This document shows positions 6,567 through 14,436 of a DNA stretch of 14,458 bases, piece by piece. The stretch is from Candidatus Hydrogenedentota bacterium (lineage in GTDB: Bacteria > Hydrogenedentota > Hydrogenedentia > Hydrogenedentales > SLHB01). The position numbers were made by a program, and so were the translations under genes. Every line of letters starts with the position of its first letter. Position 1 is the first letter of the stretch. The notes under the pieces are model-generated. The model did no database searches and was not told where the DNA came from. It saw nothing but the letters and a program-made list of their open reading frames with translations. Where the stretch lies: NCBI GenBank assembly GCA_003552485.1, contig PUMX01000229.1:1-14458 (forward strand), given 5' to 3'.

Positions 6567-7649
6567 TTATTGCCGAGGCTCGACGGTAATCTCCCACGTC
6601 ACGCGGCGCAGCGCCCGCCTGACGTCTTCTTCGGGTTCACGCGCTACACACTCGACGGTATAAGCCCCGGGCTCATCGAAGGTGTATTCAAACACAGGCC
6701 CTTCTTGCGCCTCGACGCCATCGATACGCCAAGTGTATTCCTCGAAGCCCTCCGGGGCGGGCAGTTCTACGGGCTGATTTTCGCGAATTGTCCACTCAAT
6801 CGGCTCTTCCGGCACAACGCGGAACTCGCCCTCCCATTGCGCCAGAACATTACCGTTGCTCAATTCTTCGACCCGCAGCGTATGAGCGCCCGGCTCGGTC
6901 AGGGCGTGGGATAACACGTTGGCGTTCTCGCCTTCCAACACCACGTCCCCATTGATCATCCATCGAAAATGCCGGCCTGGACTATCGTCAAGCGCGATCC
7001 GCATGACCTGCCCTTCATGAAAGTGCTCGGGCATACGGATCCGAATTTCTCCTCGTTCCAGACGTTGAGTTAACCCTTTCTCACGCAGCAGCTCCCGGAT
7101 AGTGATCGCGCGCTGCTCCGCTTGACGCTCCAGTGAGTCGGGCTCTTGATCCAACGGCGCGCGCACTCGTACATGGCTCTCGTCGCCGCCCACGCGGAAA
7201 TGCACGTCATACACGCCGATCTCGAGGTTCTGCGGATGACCGCTAATCACGAGCGTTCCAGGCTCTTCGTCGGACACTCGAAATCTGAACATGTGGCTGT
7301 AATTGCTGCGTCCGACAAGCGCGCGCACATCGCTTATCTGGTCGCCGGGTACGGGCTCGCCGTTCCGCAGTATTTGCACCCGGCCTTCGGCGTCACGAGT
7401 CCGAAACGTGAGCTGTGCGGGCTCCGCACGCAAGCCAGATGGATTCATGTCCTCGGATTCGGGCGGGTTCAGCGGCGCGCCAGCAAGAAAGGGCGCGGCC
7501 TCGGGACTCGGAAGCGATTCTTCCGACACGCCCGTGTCCGCAACCGCTTGCACTCCCAGAAACACCACTGAGAGAAAACCCATCGCGAGGGCGCGCGCAG
7601 CCCTCGACCCAGCAACACACCGCATTGCATTGCATCCAGTCGATTTCAT
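6567..7649 (-). CDS. Secreted protein with two PKD-like domains
   Basis: The protein has 360 residues. The start at 7649 has GGAGGG close upstream, while the longer open frame upstream has no such support. Residues about 15-37 form a hydrophobic stretch after basic residues, ending VQAVA, consistent with Sec export. A Pro/Glu-rich linker follows to about 75. A beta-rich segment covers 78-163, a short helical connection 167-195, and then two PKD-like Ig folds. PKD1 is about 205-279 (FRWMINGDVVLEG...EPGAHTLRV) and PKD2 about 284-357 (YTWRIDGVEA...FDEPGAYTVE); both show the W-x-x-x-G core and the EPGA(H/Y)T turn. No catalytic domain is recognisable. Such proteins are usually surface or carbohydrate-contact modules. 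It is a neighbour of the 8302-11919 secreted hydrolase-like gene, so a shared role is possible but inferred. Confidence 0.85.
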   Translation of the reverse strand: MKSTGCNAMRCVAGSRAARALAMGFLSVVFLGVQAVADTGVSEESLPSPEAAPFLAGAPLNPPESEDMNPSGLRAEPAQLTFRTRDAEGRVQILRNGEPVPGDQISDVRALVGRSNYSHMFRFRVSDEEPGTLVISGHPQNLEIGVYDVHFRVGGDESHVRVRAPLDQEPDSLERQAEQRAITIRELLREKGLTQRLERGEIRIRMPEHFHEGQVMRIALDDSPGRHFRWMINGDVVLEGENANVLSHALTEPGAHTLRVEELSNGNVLAQWEGEFRVVPEEPIEWTIRENQPVELPAPEGFEEYTWRIDGVEAQEGPVFEYTFDEPGAYTVECVAREPEEDVRRALRRVTWEITVEPRQ

Positions 7650-7743
7650 TGGAGACCCTCCTTTTTGCTTGTGCGCACTTCGCGAGATGCTCGAGTAGGT
7701 AAGGGGATACTGATGCCGCTGTAATAGCATCCTCCACCTATTT

Positions 7744-7772
7744 ATTATGCCTCGAAGGCGGAAGAAGTTCCA
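7744..7772 (-). promoter_or_regulatory. Weak promoter candidate for the PKD-domain gene
   Basis: The minus strand reads TGGAAC (plus 7767-7772) and CATAAT (plus 7744-7749), with a 17-base spacer. The -10 matches five of six positions; the -35 matches only three. It would sit about 95 bases upstream of the PKD gene start, in the gap after the cyclotransferase gene. Confidence 0.3.
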
Positions 7773-7804
7773 GGGGCGGCGACAGAACAAGGCGTCGCCC
7801 GAGG

Positions 7805-8113
7805 TTACGCCTGCCACACCCATGCCCGCCTGCCACTTGCGAGCTGCGCCTGAAAGCGGTGGTAGGCGTCGGTTTCGTAGGCGTCGATTCGTTCGAGTTC
7901 TTCCTCGGTAATCTCGAACAGTTGGCCGGAAACTGCCGATTCGCTGTCCTGAATAACATTGGGATACTGCTGCCCCGCAATCGTCACCCGAGTCTGCCGG
8001 TAGCCTGGCAAAATATCGTCACGGCCGGCCACTCGCCGGCCGACGATACGGTCTTGGACTGCGGCGTCGAGCAGTGTTCCATAGGCAAAGATTGTGATGG
8101 GAGCTTTTTGCAT
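7805..8113 (-). CDS. Gamma-glutamylcyclotransferase-like (AIG2/GGCT fold) protein
   Basis: This is a small 102-residue cytoplasmic protein. It begins ITIFAYGTLLD, the conserved N-terminal strand and glycine-loop YGTL of the GGCT fold. Later LERIDAYET holds the Glu (about residue 80) that matches the usual catalytic Glu of the family. Members cleave gamma-glutamyl amines to release 5-oxoproline, or have other small-molecule roles. I chose ATG 8113 because family members start a few residues before YGTL; an ATG at 8161 would add 16 residues with no family support. The ribosome site is weak, with AGGA about 12 bases away. The exact substrate is unknown. It lies downstream of the large hydrolase-like gene and upstream of the PKD gene on the same strand. 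Confidence 0.85.
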   Translation of the reverse strand: MQKAPITIFAYGTLLDAAVQDRIVGRRVAGRDDILPGYRQTRVTIAGQQYPNVIQDSESAVSGQLFEITEEELERIDAYETDAYHRFQAQLASGRRAWVWQA

Positions 8114-8241
8114 GGGTGCCACGAATCCTTCTAGGACGCTGACAGGCGCATTGAACAGCATCCGTGCGAGTCACGACGCTGCGATCGCCCGATGAATGCG
8201 CCGTGTGCAAAAGGACGGTAGGCGCGTTCCTATCCTAGGCT

Positions 8242-8290
8242 GACCGGCGGCTCCAGAATGTTTGTTTTTCACATTTCCTAGCCGCCGGTC
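8242..8290 (-). repeat. Inverted repeat just downstream of the large secreted gene
   Basis: GACCGGCGGCT (8242-8252) and AGCCGCCGGTC (8280-8290) are perfect 11-base complements around a 27-base A/T-rich loop. They start 12 bases past the stop at 8302. No U-run follows. It may be a transcription end or an mRNA 3' stabiliser between this gene and the cyclotransferase gene. Confidence 0.5.
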
Positions 8291-8301
8291 GAGCGGGGTT
8301 G

Positions 8302-11300
8302 CTATTCAGGCGGCATGTCCTGGTAAACCTCTCGAACCTCTTGCCCAGTCAGCGCCACGTCATAAATGCGAATGTCGTCCATGTAGCCATGGACAAAATA
8401 CACGTCCTCCGGGCTTTCATACCGGCCCAGCAGAAGAGGGGTTTCAGCGGGGCGCGGCCGGCCGGTAACGCTGTTGCGGCCTACGAGTTCGCCATTGATG
8501 TAGATCCGCATTTCGCCAAAACCGTAGGTGCATACGATATGTTGCCATTCGCCAGGTTCGATACGGCCAGCGTCAAGCGTGTCCACGCCCGCCATATAAA
8601 ACCGCACCTGTCTGTCGAACACCTGGACAAAATAGCCGGCTTCTTCCCAGCGTCCCTTACATATCAACACCGGCATGCCGTCGAGACGCTCGGGTTTGAA
8701 CCAAACCGACAGCGACAAGGAGTGCCCAGGGTCCCAAGCCGATTGTGGCGGAAGCTCCGCCCAGCCGGTCCCGCCCAAGGCGAGGGCGCTTTCGGCCACC
8801 TCGGCCATGCCCCGGAGCATTTCCTCTTCATCGCGAAACGACAACCGCAGGCGTGGTTGTAGCGGCTCGGTGCTGGCGCGGACCCCTACACGGCTGGCCG
8901 ACGGACCCACGCGGCCGTCAGGCGCCACGGCCGCCACTTCGTATATGTGTACATCGCCGCCGGCGACCCGGTCCGCATAGTTGAGGTAATGTCCATAATC
9001 AGCGGGTACGGTCGCTTCGCCGATAAACGAATGATCCTCATCATATTTCCCAATGAGATACTCAGCCGCCGCCGGGCTGTTGCTATCCCAGCCCAGAATG
9101 ATACGGTTGCCGCGCGTCTGCGCCCGCACGACCTCGGGCGGCTCGGGCAAGGGCAGGCGCGGGATGTCTAGCATAGTTTCGGCCGTGAAAGCATCTCCAC
9201 CGGCAATCGGGCGAAAGCGGACCCGGTATGAGGCCTCGGCCTCCGATTGCGCTTCCGTGTCGCGCCACCAGCCGACGTATGTCGAGCCTAGTTCCTCGCC
9301 GTTGCGAAAGACCGTCGCGTGCGTGCCAGGCGGGTGTTCGCACGACAAATCCACGGCATACCGCTCTGCGTCCACGGCGGCCGTAACGTTGGGTTCGGCA
9401 TCATCGGGACGGTATTCGGGCGCGGCTGCGGGCGGCGCCGTTTCAGCGCGGAAAAGGCTCTTGGTCTTCACACGGTCGGGAAAGCCTTCGGGCCAGGCGA
9501 GAACGGTTCGGCCGTCCGCCTGGACTTCAAACCCATACTCGATGTTCGCGGGGCGTTCAAGTCCTTCCGGCATTGTTCGCCTGTAACTATTCTGGCCCCA
9601 ATGCGGAAGCGTGTGCTGCTCATAATCCTCTTCGCCCAGCTTGCGGTAACGCATGACAATTGACAGGTCAGGCTCTTCAAGTCCTAGGGCGATGACCTGA
9701 TCCGGCAGCACGAGCAGGCTGGGCTGAATGGCGTATCCATCGGGAATCCGCGTGAGCGCATCGAGGGAGGCCTGATCGAGACCGTTGTGGTCGCCCATCC
9801 TCTCCCGAAGCTTCGCGTTCAGGGTAGCCAGCACGCCGAGTTCACCCTTGCTCCGAATACGCTGCGCGTAGGCGTGTAACGCATCCGGCAATTGGGACTC
9901 CTGCAGCAGTTCCGCAAGCGCCTCGGGATCTCCGGTTTCCGTGGCCGCATCGAGTAAGCCGTCCACTTCAAGCCTCTGCATGGCGTCATCCATCGAAATC
10001 AAGAAGTGCAACTCGCGGTAGAGATCCTGCAGAGCATCTTCGCGTGGCGCGGCGAATTCCAGCGGCCATATGACGCGCGTCAGACGCGTCCAGTCCATGG
10101 GTTGCATGAGCACCCGACGCGTCAGGTCGGTGAGAAATTCCGGCACGAATGCGGGGTACTGCGTCTCGGCGGGCAGCATCTCTTCGACGGTATCGCGCAG
10201 AGCGATCAGTCGCTCCCTCATCTCCGGGCTGGCGGGCGTCCACTCGAAAGACCCGCCCGGGAGGCCGTCATGAGGACTAGACCATTCGGCGCCGATGGTT
10301 TCCAGTTCTATGAGAATATCCGCCATGTCTTCGGCGTGTTCCTCGCCGAAAAGATGCGCCGCGCGCCGGCGCATAAACTCATCTGGCGTCAGATCAAGGT
10401 CCCACGCCAAGCTCGCGGCGTATCCCGCGTTCTCCTCGATCGGCCGAGTGCGCCAATGGACGCCAAGCAAGCCCTGCACGTTCTTGTCGGCGGCGTCCCG
10501 GACCGCCGTGGCCAACGTATCGAGATGCGCGCCCGGAATCCATCGATCGGACTGGAGTTCCCACCAAATGATGGGCCAACGTTCGCGCTCGGGGCGAAGT
10601 TGCTCGAACCCGTTGCTAATTATGTCCCTGATAGGAACATTGTCGAGCGCGGAAAAGGCCGTATCGCCCGGAAGAGTCTCGTCCAGGGCCGGGAAAAAAT
10701 CGGTGAAATGCAGCCATTCATCTCCGCCCCATCCACTTACCGCCAGGCCCACGTCAGGGCGGACAGCCTGAACGACCTCGCGGGCTTGGTGGGCGAGCAG
10801 GGTGACGCGGGCCGCTTCAGCACGGCGCCGGTCCCCAGCAATCGGTTGCAACGCCGCCTGAAGATGTTGGGTATAACTGCGCCATGGACTCCGGTAGTCG
10901 GGCAATACCGTGGCCCGGTGAGCCGCCAGCCCTTCTTGCTGCCAAATCCACACGTAGTCAATCTCGGGATAGGTGTCGAGCAATGCCAGCAAACGCGATT
11001 CGGTGCGCTCCTGAACGCTGGGATCCAGCGCATCGCCGCGCACCTCGAAACCGACGCACACATGCATTCCGCGGCCGCGGGCGTAACGGATCGCCTGGCG
11101 CAGATCCTCTTGTGCTTGCCGAATGCTTTCGGCGCGGCCCAATGCAAATGAGCTTTCCGGCCCGAAATGCTCACGAGCGAAATACATACCGGTTCCGGCA
11201 AGGTACGCGCTGGTCTCCATTGCCGGCGTATCCCACCGGGATTGGCTGGTGTTGGGCAACGGTTCGCCCGCCGCCAGCTCGCCGTCGTGCTCGAACGCGG

Positions 11301-11919
11301 CGAACGGTTGATCATCCTGAATGCGGAACCCCACGAAATTCAGGCGCATTCGCGCCAGTTGATCGATGTAGGCTTTGTAGTCCTCGAGTTCCCACGCTAC
11401 CGGTCCCGTAAAACGCGTGTGCCAGGGCAGCGCGCCACGCACGGCAAAGGCGGGGGAACGTGATTGCTCCAGCGAGGGGATTTCGAGGCGGGCAAAACCG
11501 CGAACGGGCTCCGGGTAAGCGTCTCCGCCCAAGTAGAAACCGAAACCCAGTTCTTCCAAAAGCCCATAAACGCCGTTACGCACGCCTTCGGGGGACGGCG
11601 CCCCCACGATCACCAAGCCGTCGGCCACGCCCCGCAAGATGTAGCCGTCGTGTTCCGGTTCATCTAAACCAAAAGGCCAATCCGCGGCCATACGCGGCAG
11701 CGTGTCCCGAGTCCCGAGTACGAAACCTTCCGCGCCGCCAAGCACCGCCTCAGTGCTTGTAACAGGCAACACGTCGCCCGTTACCGCGTAGATATGGCGT
11801 TGCAACTCGTGGGCGGCGTCGCGCTCCATCGAAGATGCCTCTTCCCCTAAATATATTGACGGTTCGCCATGGACGGTCAACGCCGCCGCCACACACAGTA
11901 ATAGCGTAAGGCCTCTCAT
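8302..11919 (-). CDS. Very large secreted glycoside-hydrolase-like protein with LamG C-terminus
   Basis: This is a 1205-residue protein. The start at 11919 follows AAGGAAACAACCATA, and residues 1-19 form a signal peptide (LTLLLCVAAALTVHG). Residues about 20-155 look like the N-terminal domain shared by alpha-glucuronidase and GH20-type enzymes: ERDAAHELQRHIYAVTGDVLPV, then GYILR and NGVYGLLEELGFGFYLGGDAYPEP. Residues 160-520 resemble a TIM-barrel region, with MRLNFVGFRI, HVCVGFEVRGD, DYVWIWQQEG, LAVSGWGGDEWLH and IIWWELQSDRW. The catalytic acid and base cannot be assigned by eye. Helical segments follow (520-720), then beta modules near 730-830 and 835-920, an FN3-like unit near 925-1017, and a LamG/concanavalin-like domain at 1026-1200 (LSLSVWFKP, EWQHIVCTY, YMDDIRIYDVAL). 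It probably binds and cleaves an extracellular polysaccharide. Confidence 0.85.
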   Translation of the reverse strand: MRGLTLLLCVAAALTVHGEPSIYLGEEASSMERDAAHELQRHIYAVTGDVLPVTSTEAVLGGAEGFVLGTRDTLPRMAADWPFGLDEPEHDGYILRGVADGLVIVGAPSPEGVRNGVYGLLEELGFGFYLGGDAYPEPVRGFARLEIPSLEQSRSPAFAVRGALPWHTRFTGPVAWELEDYKAYIDQLARMRLNFVGFRIQDDQPFAAFEHDGELAAGEPLPNTSQSRWDTPAMETSAYLAGTGMYFAREHFGPESSFALGRAESIRQAQEDLRQAIRYARGRGMHVCVGFEVRGDALDPSVQERTESRLLALLDTYPEIDYVWIWQQEGLAAHRATVLPDYRSPWRSYTQHLQAALQPIAGDRRRAEAARVTLLAHQAREVVQAVRPDVGLAVSGWGGDEWLHFTDFFPALDETLPGDTAFSALDNVPIRDIISNGFEQLRPERERWPIIWWELQSDRWIPGAHLDTLATAVRDAADKNVQGLLGVHWRTRPIEENAGYAASLAWDLDLTPDEFMRRRAAHLFGEEHAEDMADILIELETIGAEWSSPHDGLPGGSFEWTPASPEMRERLIALRDTVEEMLPAETQYPAFVPEFLTDLTRRVLMQPMDWTRLTRVIWPLEFAAPREDALQDLYRELHFLISMDDAMQRLEVDGLLDAATETGDPEALAELLQESQLPDALHAYAQRIRSKGELGVLATLNAKLRERMGDHNGLDQASLDALTRIPDGYAIQPSLLVLPDQVIALGLEEPDLSIVMRYRKLGEEDYEQHTLPHWGQNSYRRTMPEGLERPANIEYGFEVQADGRTVLAWPEGFPDRVKTKSLFRAETAPPAAAPEYRPDDAEPNVTAAVDAERYAVDLSCEHPPGTHATVFRNGEELGSTYVGWWRDTEAQSEAEASYRVRFRPIAGGDAFTAETMLDIPRLPLPEPPEVVRAQTRGNRIILGWDSNSPAAAEYLIGKYDEDHSFIGEATVPADYGHYLNYADRVAGGDVHIYEVAAVAPDGRVGPSASRVGVRASTEPLQPRLRLSFRDEEEMLRGMAEVAESALALGGTGWAELPPQSAWDPGHSLSLSVWFKPERLDGMPVLICKGRWEEAGYFVQVFDRQVRFYMAGVDTLDAGRIEPGEWQHIVCTYGFGEMRIYINGELVGRNSVTGRPRPAETPLLLGRYESPEDVYFVHGYMDDIRIYDVALTGQEVREVYQDMPPE

Positions 11920-12379
11920 TATGGTTGTTTCCTTGTGCTTGCCAATTCCAAATTGTCTCCGCGCCCGGGGGCGGTATTGTATCGAACGCGTCTTACTCCG
12001 CCGCCTGCGCCAGGAATAACGAAACCGTAGTGTAACTGATTAGAGCAGATCAACAAAATACTACGCCCAAAATCGCCAGCTAGGCTCGGGCGAATTCTTA
12101 CACGGTGACGCAGGTCGCCGCCGGGCCATTTGCCAACCTTGGCGCCTTTATGCGAGTATATTCTCAATAAACAGCGGTACGCCGTTGTAAGCGTGTGGTA
12201 TGTTGAAACATGCATGCGCAACGTCCCAATGAAGCGGCGCTCTCCTTGGTGTTCGCGGCAAAGCGGGTTGATCGGTTAACGGTAGAAGCCGCCTGATGAA
12301 GCATGTAAACTACGCTTCGAATTATGCACGAACAACGTGAGACTCCCATACGCGTAAGCAGGACAAAGCGAGGGTAGCA
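11920..12379. other. Divergent intergenic region of 460 bases
   Basis: This gap lies between the large secreted gene (minus) and the second ABC operon (plus). No protein-like frame covers it: the minus-strand frames that extend into it are antisense to the ATPase gene and have no family pattern. It holds three short inverted repeats at 12132-12143, 12170-12186 and 12200-12211, which could be operators. A TACAAT hexamer on the minus strand near 11980 has no convincing -35 partner. The ribosome site GAGGG lies before ATG 12380. Confidence 0.5.
12200..12211. promoter_or_regulatory. Short palindrome upstream of the His-rich ABC operon
   Basis: ATGTT-GA-AACAT is a 5-2-5 palindrome 168 bases upstream of the ATPase start. 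It is A/T-rich, as Fur-family sites often are, but too short to assign to a regulator. A 12-base match of this kind can occur by chance in a gap of this length. Confidence 0.25.
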
Positions 12380-13054
12380 ATGAGCGAAAACATGGTGGTA
12401 GTGGAACAGTGCCGACGCCGGCTGGGGCCGGGCGTGGAGTTCGTTTGTGACGCCTTCTCGGCGCCTGCAGGGGTCCAGATGGCGCTTTGGGGCCCAAGCG
12501 GTTGCGGTAAATCGACGCTGCTCAACCTGATTTCCGGGCTGCTTCGTCCAGACAGCGGCCGGATTGAGGTTGAAGGCGCGGACATAACGGAGCTGAGCGA
12601 GGGGCGTCTGGACCGTTTCCGGGGCGAGCGCTTTGGTTTCATCTTCCAAACGTTCAATCTGCTGATGCCGTTCTCCGCGCTGCATAACGTAATGCTGGGA
12701 ATGCGGTTCAGCGACACGCGCCCATCGGCGGAATGGCGCCCGCGCGCCACGGAGTTGTTGGATCGCGTGGGGCTCAAGCATCGGCTGCACAGCAAACCCG
12801 CGACGATGAGCGTGGGCGAACGCCAACGGGTGGCAATCGCCCGGGCCTTGGCGAACAAACAACGTATTGTGGTGGCGGACGAACCGACCGGCAGCCTTGA
12901 CCCGAAAACTTCGACGGTGGTGATGGATCTTCTCCTTGAGTTGTGCAGGGAGGAAGGCGTGACCCTATTGCTTGTGACGCATGAACAGTCGATCGCCGCG
13001 CAATTGGAAGAACAGTTTGATTGTTCTGGCTTGATAAAGGAAACGGAATCATGA
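12380..13054 (+). CDS. LolD/MacB-type ABC transporter ATP-binding protein
   Basis: This is a 224-residue ATPase. Motifs are Walker A GPSGCGKST (38-46), Q-loop FIFQTFNLLMPFSALHNVMLG (Gln about 90), signature SVGERQRVAIARAL (from 144), Walker B VVADEPTGSLD (164-174) and the switch His near 201 (LLLVTHE). PFSALHNV after the Q-loop and the short size are typical of the LolD/FtsE/MacB group, which pairs with FtsX-type permeases. GAGGG lies upstream of ATG 12380. The stop overlaps the permease start (ATGA, 13051-13054), so the two genes are coupled. A metal-linked role is suggested only by the partner permease, not by the ATPase itself. Confidence 0.95.
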   Translation: MSENMVVVEQCRRRLGPGVEFVCDAFSAPAGVQMALWGPSGCGKSTLLNLISGLLRPDSGRIEVEGADITELSEGRLDRFRGERFGFIFQTFNLLMPFSALHNVMLGMRFSDTRPSAEWRPRATELLDRVGLKHRLHSKPATMSVGERQRVAIARALANKQRIVVADEPTGSLDPKTSTVVMDLLLELCREEGVTLLLVTHEQSIAAQLEEQFDCSGLIKETES

Positions 13055-14436
13055 GTCTTTGGTTCATTGCATGGCAGTATCTTTGGAACCGCCGCTTGAC
13101 AACGAGTCTCACGATTGCGTCGGTGGCGTTAGGCGTGGCCCTGATTACGGCCGTGCTTACCCTGCGCGAGGAAACGCGCAAGCGTTTCGAAGAGGAAGGC
13201 CACATTTATGACATGGTTGTCGGCGCGCCGGGAAGCCCCCTTCAAATGGTGATGAGTTCGGTATATCTCATGGATGTGCCGACGGGCAACATCTCATACG
13301 AGGTGTACGAACAAGTGCGCGATCATGACGACGTAGACATGGCCTTCCCCATTGGCTTGGGCGATACGTTCCAGGGTTTCCGGATCGTGGGGGTATCAAG
13401 GGATATCTTTGACTACGAGTGGACTCATCCGGTAACCGGCGAACTGCGAACTACCTTCAGTATCGCGGAAGGCCGGTTCTTCGAGGACAACTTCGAGGCA
13501 GTGCTGGGGGCCACGGTTGCGCGCCGGGCCGGGCTCGAGATCGGCGACAGGTTCGTCGGTGTCCACGGATTCATGGACATGCCCGAGGAGTTCGCCCACG
13601 TGCACGACGACCATCCCTACGAAGTCGTGGGGATCCTCGAGACGTCGGGGACGCCTAACGACCGCGGCATCTACACAAGTCTCGAATCCGTATGGTTGGT
13701 ACATGACCATGACCATGACCATCACCATGACGATGAGCACGAGCATGAGCATAACCACGAGCATAACCATAACCATGAGCATGGACACCACCATGAACAC
13801 GGTCACGCACACGATCATGCACCGGACGAAGATCGACCGGATGTTGCGCCGGCCGATCCCATGGGGGACGCCGCTGATCTAGGGGCCGACGAGGTAACGG
13901 CGGTGCTGGTCAGCCTGAAGTCGCCGGCGGACCGGTTTACGTTCCGGGGTTGGGTCAACCGGGAGTTACCCGCCATGGCGGCTGTGCCGATCATGGAAAT
14001 CCGCGACCTCTATGACAATTTCCTTGGAACCGCCCAGGCAGTGTTGTTAACCATTGGATACTTGGTGGTTGTCGTCTCGGCCCTGTCGATCCTCATTGGG
14101 CTGTATCTGTCGATCATTCAACGCAAACGCGACCTCGCCATCATGCGGGCGCTGGGGGCATCTGCACCGGAAATTGTCGGCAGCGTGCTGATCGAGGCGT
14201 TTCTTGTGACGGTGCTGGGCATTGGCGCCGGCTGGGTCGTCGGTAATATCGTGACGTGGGGCGTTGGCCTTCAACTGCTCTGGTACTACGGTTTGATTAT
14301 TGATGCGTTTGGCGTTCCCACTACGGATATGCTGACTGCTTTCGCCGCCGTGGCGGTGGTGGGCGTATTGGCTGGCATCCTTCCGGCCTGGCAGGCGTAT
14401 CAGACGGATGTGGCGCGAGATCTCAGCGAAGCGTAG
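13051..14436 (+). CDS. FtsX/MacB-type ABC permease with a histidine-rich extracytoplasmic insert
   Basis: This is a 461-residue membrane protein of the four-helix FtsX/LolCE/MacB type. The helices lie at about 15-38, 330-355, 375-400 and 430-452, with one large extracytoplasmic domain between helix 1 and helix 2. ATG 13051 follows AAGGA at 9 bases and overlaps the ATPase stop. The cytoplasmic loop IIQRKRDLAIMRALGASAPEI is the signature FtsX-family coupling loop. The extracytoplasmic domain holds HVHDDHPYEVVGILETSGTPNDRGIY (starting near 183), a pattern I recall from metal-linked FtsX permeases. Then comes an insert (residues 218-256, bases 13702-13818) with 21 His, the rest Asp, Glu, Asn, Gly and Ala, followed by an acidic-Pro linker. 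The His insert is unusual for the LolCE/MacB fold and suggests zinc (or nickel/copper) binding. Transport direction is unknown. Confidence 0.92.
   Translation: MSLWFIAWQYLWNRRLTTSLTIASVALGVALITAVLTLREETRKRFEEEGHIYDMVVGAPGSPLQMVMSSVYLMDVPTGNISYEVYEQVRDHDDVDMAFPIGLGDTFQGFRIVGVSRDIFDYEWTHPVTGELRTTFSIAEGRFFEDNFEAVLGATVARRAGLEIGDRFVGVHGFMDMPEEFAHVHDDHPYEVVGILETSGTPNDRGIYTSLESVWLVHDHDHDHHHDDEHEHEHNHEHNHNHEHGHHHEHGHAHDHAPDEDRPDVAPADPMGDAADLGADEVTAVLVSLKSPADRFTFRGWVNRELPAMAAVPIMEIRDLYDNFLGTAQAVLLTIGYLVVVVSALSILIGLYLSIIQRKRDLAIMRALGASAPEIVGSVLIEAFLVTVLGIGAGWVVGNIVTWGVGLQLLWYYGLIIDAFGVPTTDMLTAFAAVAVVGVLAGILPAWQAYQTDVARDLSEA
13702..13818 (+). repeat. Histidine-rich low-complexity insert (39 codons, 21 His)
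   Basis: The segment alternates CAT/CAC with GAC, GAG and AAC codons, giving HD, HE and HN dipeptide runs. The bases are also repetitive (ACCATG hexamers at the left end), so replication slippage could alter its length. The content fits a flexible metal-binding loop outside the cytoplasm. Confidence 0.85.

Noticed and set aside
10006..11151. 381-codon plus-strand frame antisense to the large secreted gene
   Set aside because: The minus strand carries a signal peptide and recognisable domains, and the plus frame shows none. Long antisense frames are common in high-GC genes.
12164..12862. Long minus-strand frame of 232 codons over the second ABC ATPase
   Set aside because: It is antisense to a clear ATPase with all its motifs, and its own translation resembles no protein domain.
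13396..13818. Minus-strand frame with MVMVM repeats over the His-rich region
   Set aside because: It is the mirror of the CAT/GAC repeat and has no ribosome site or domain.
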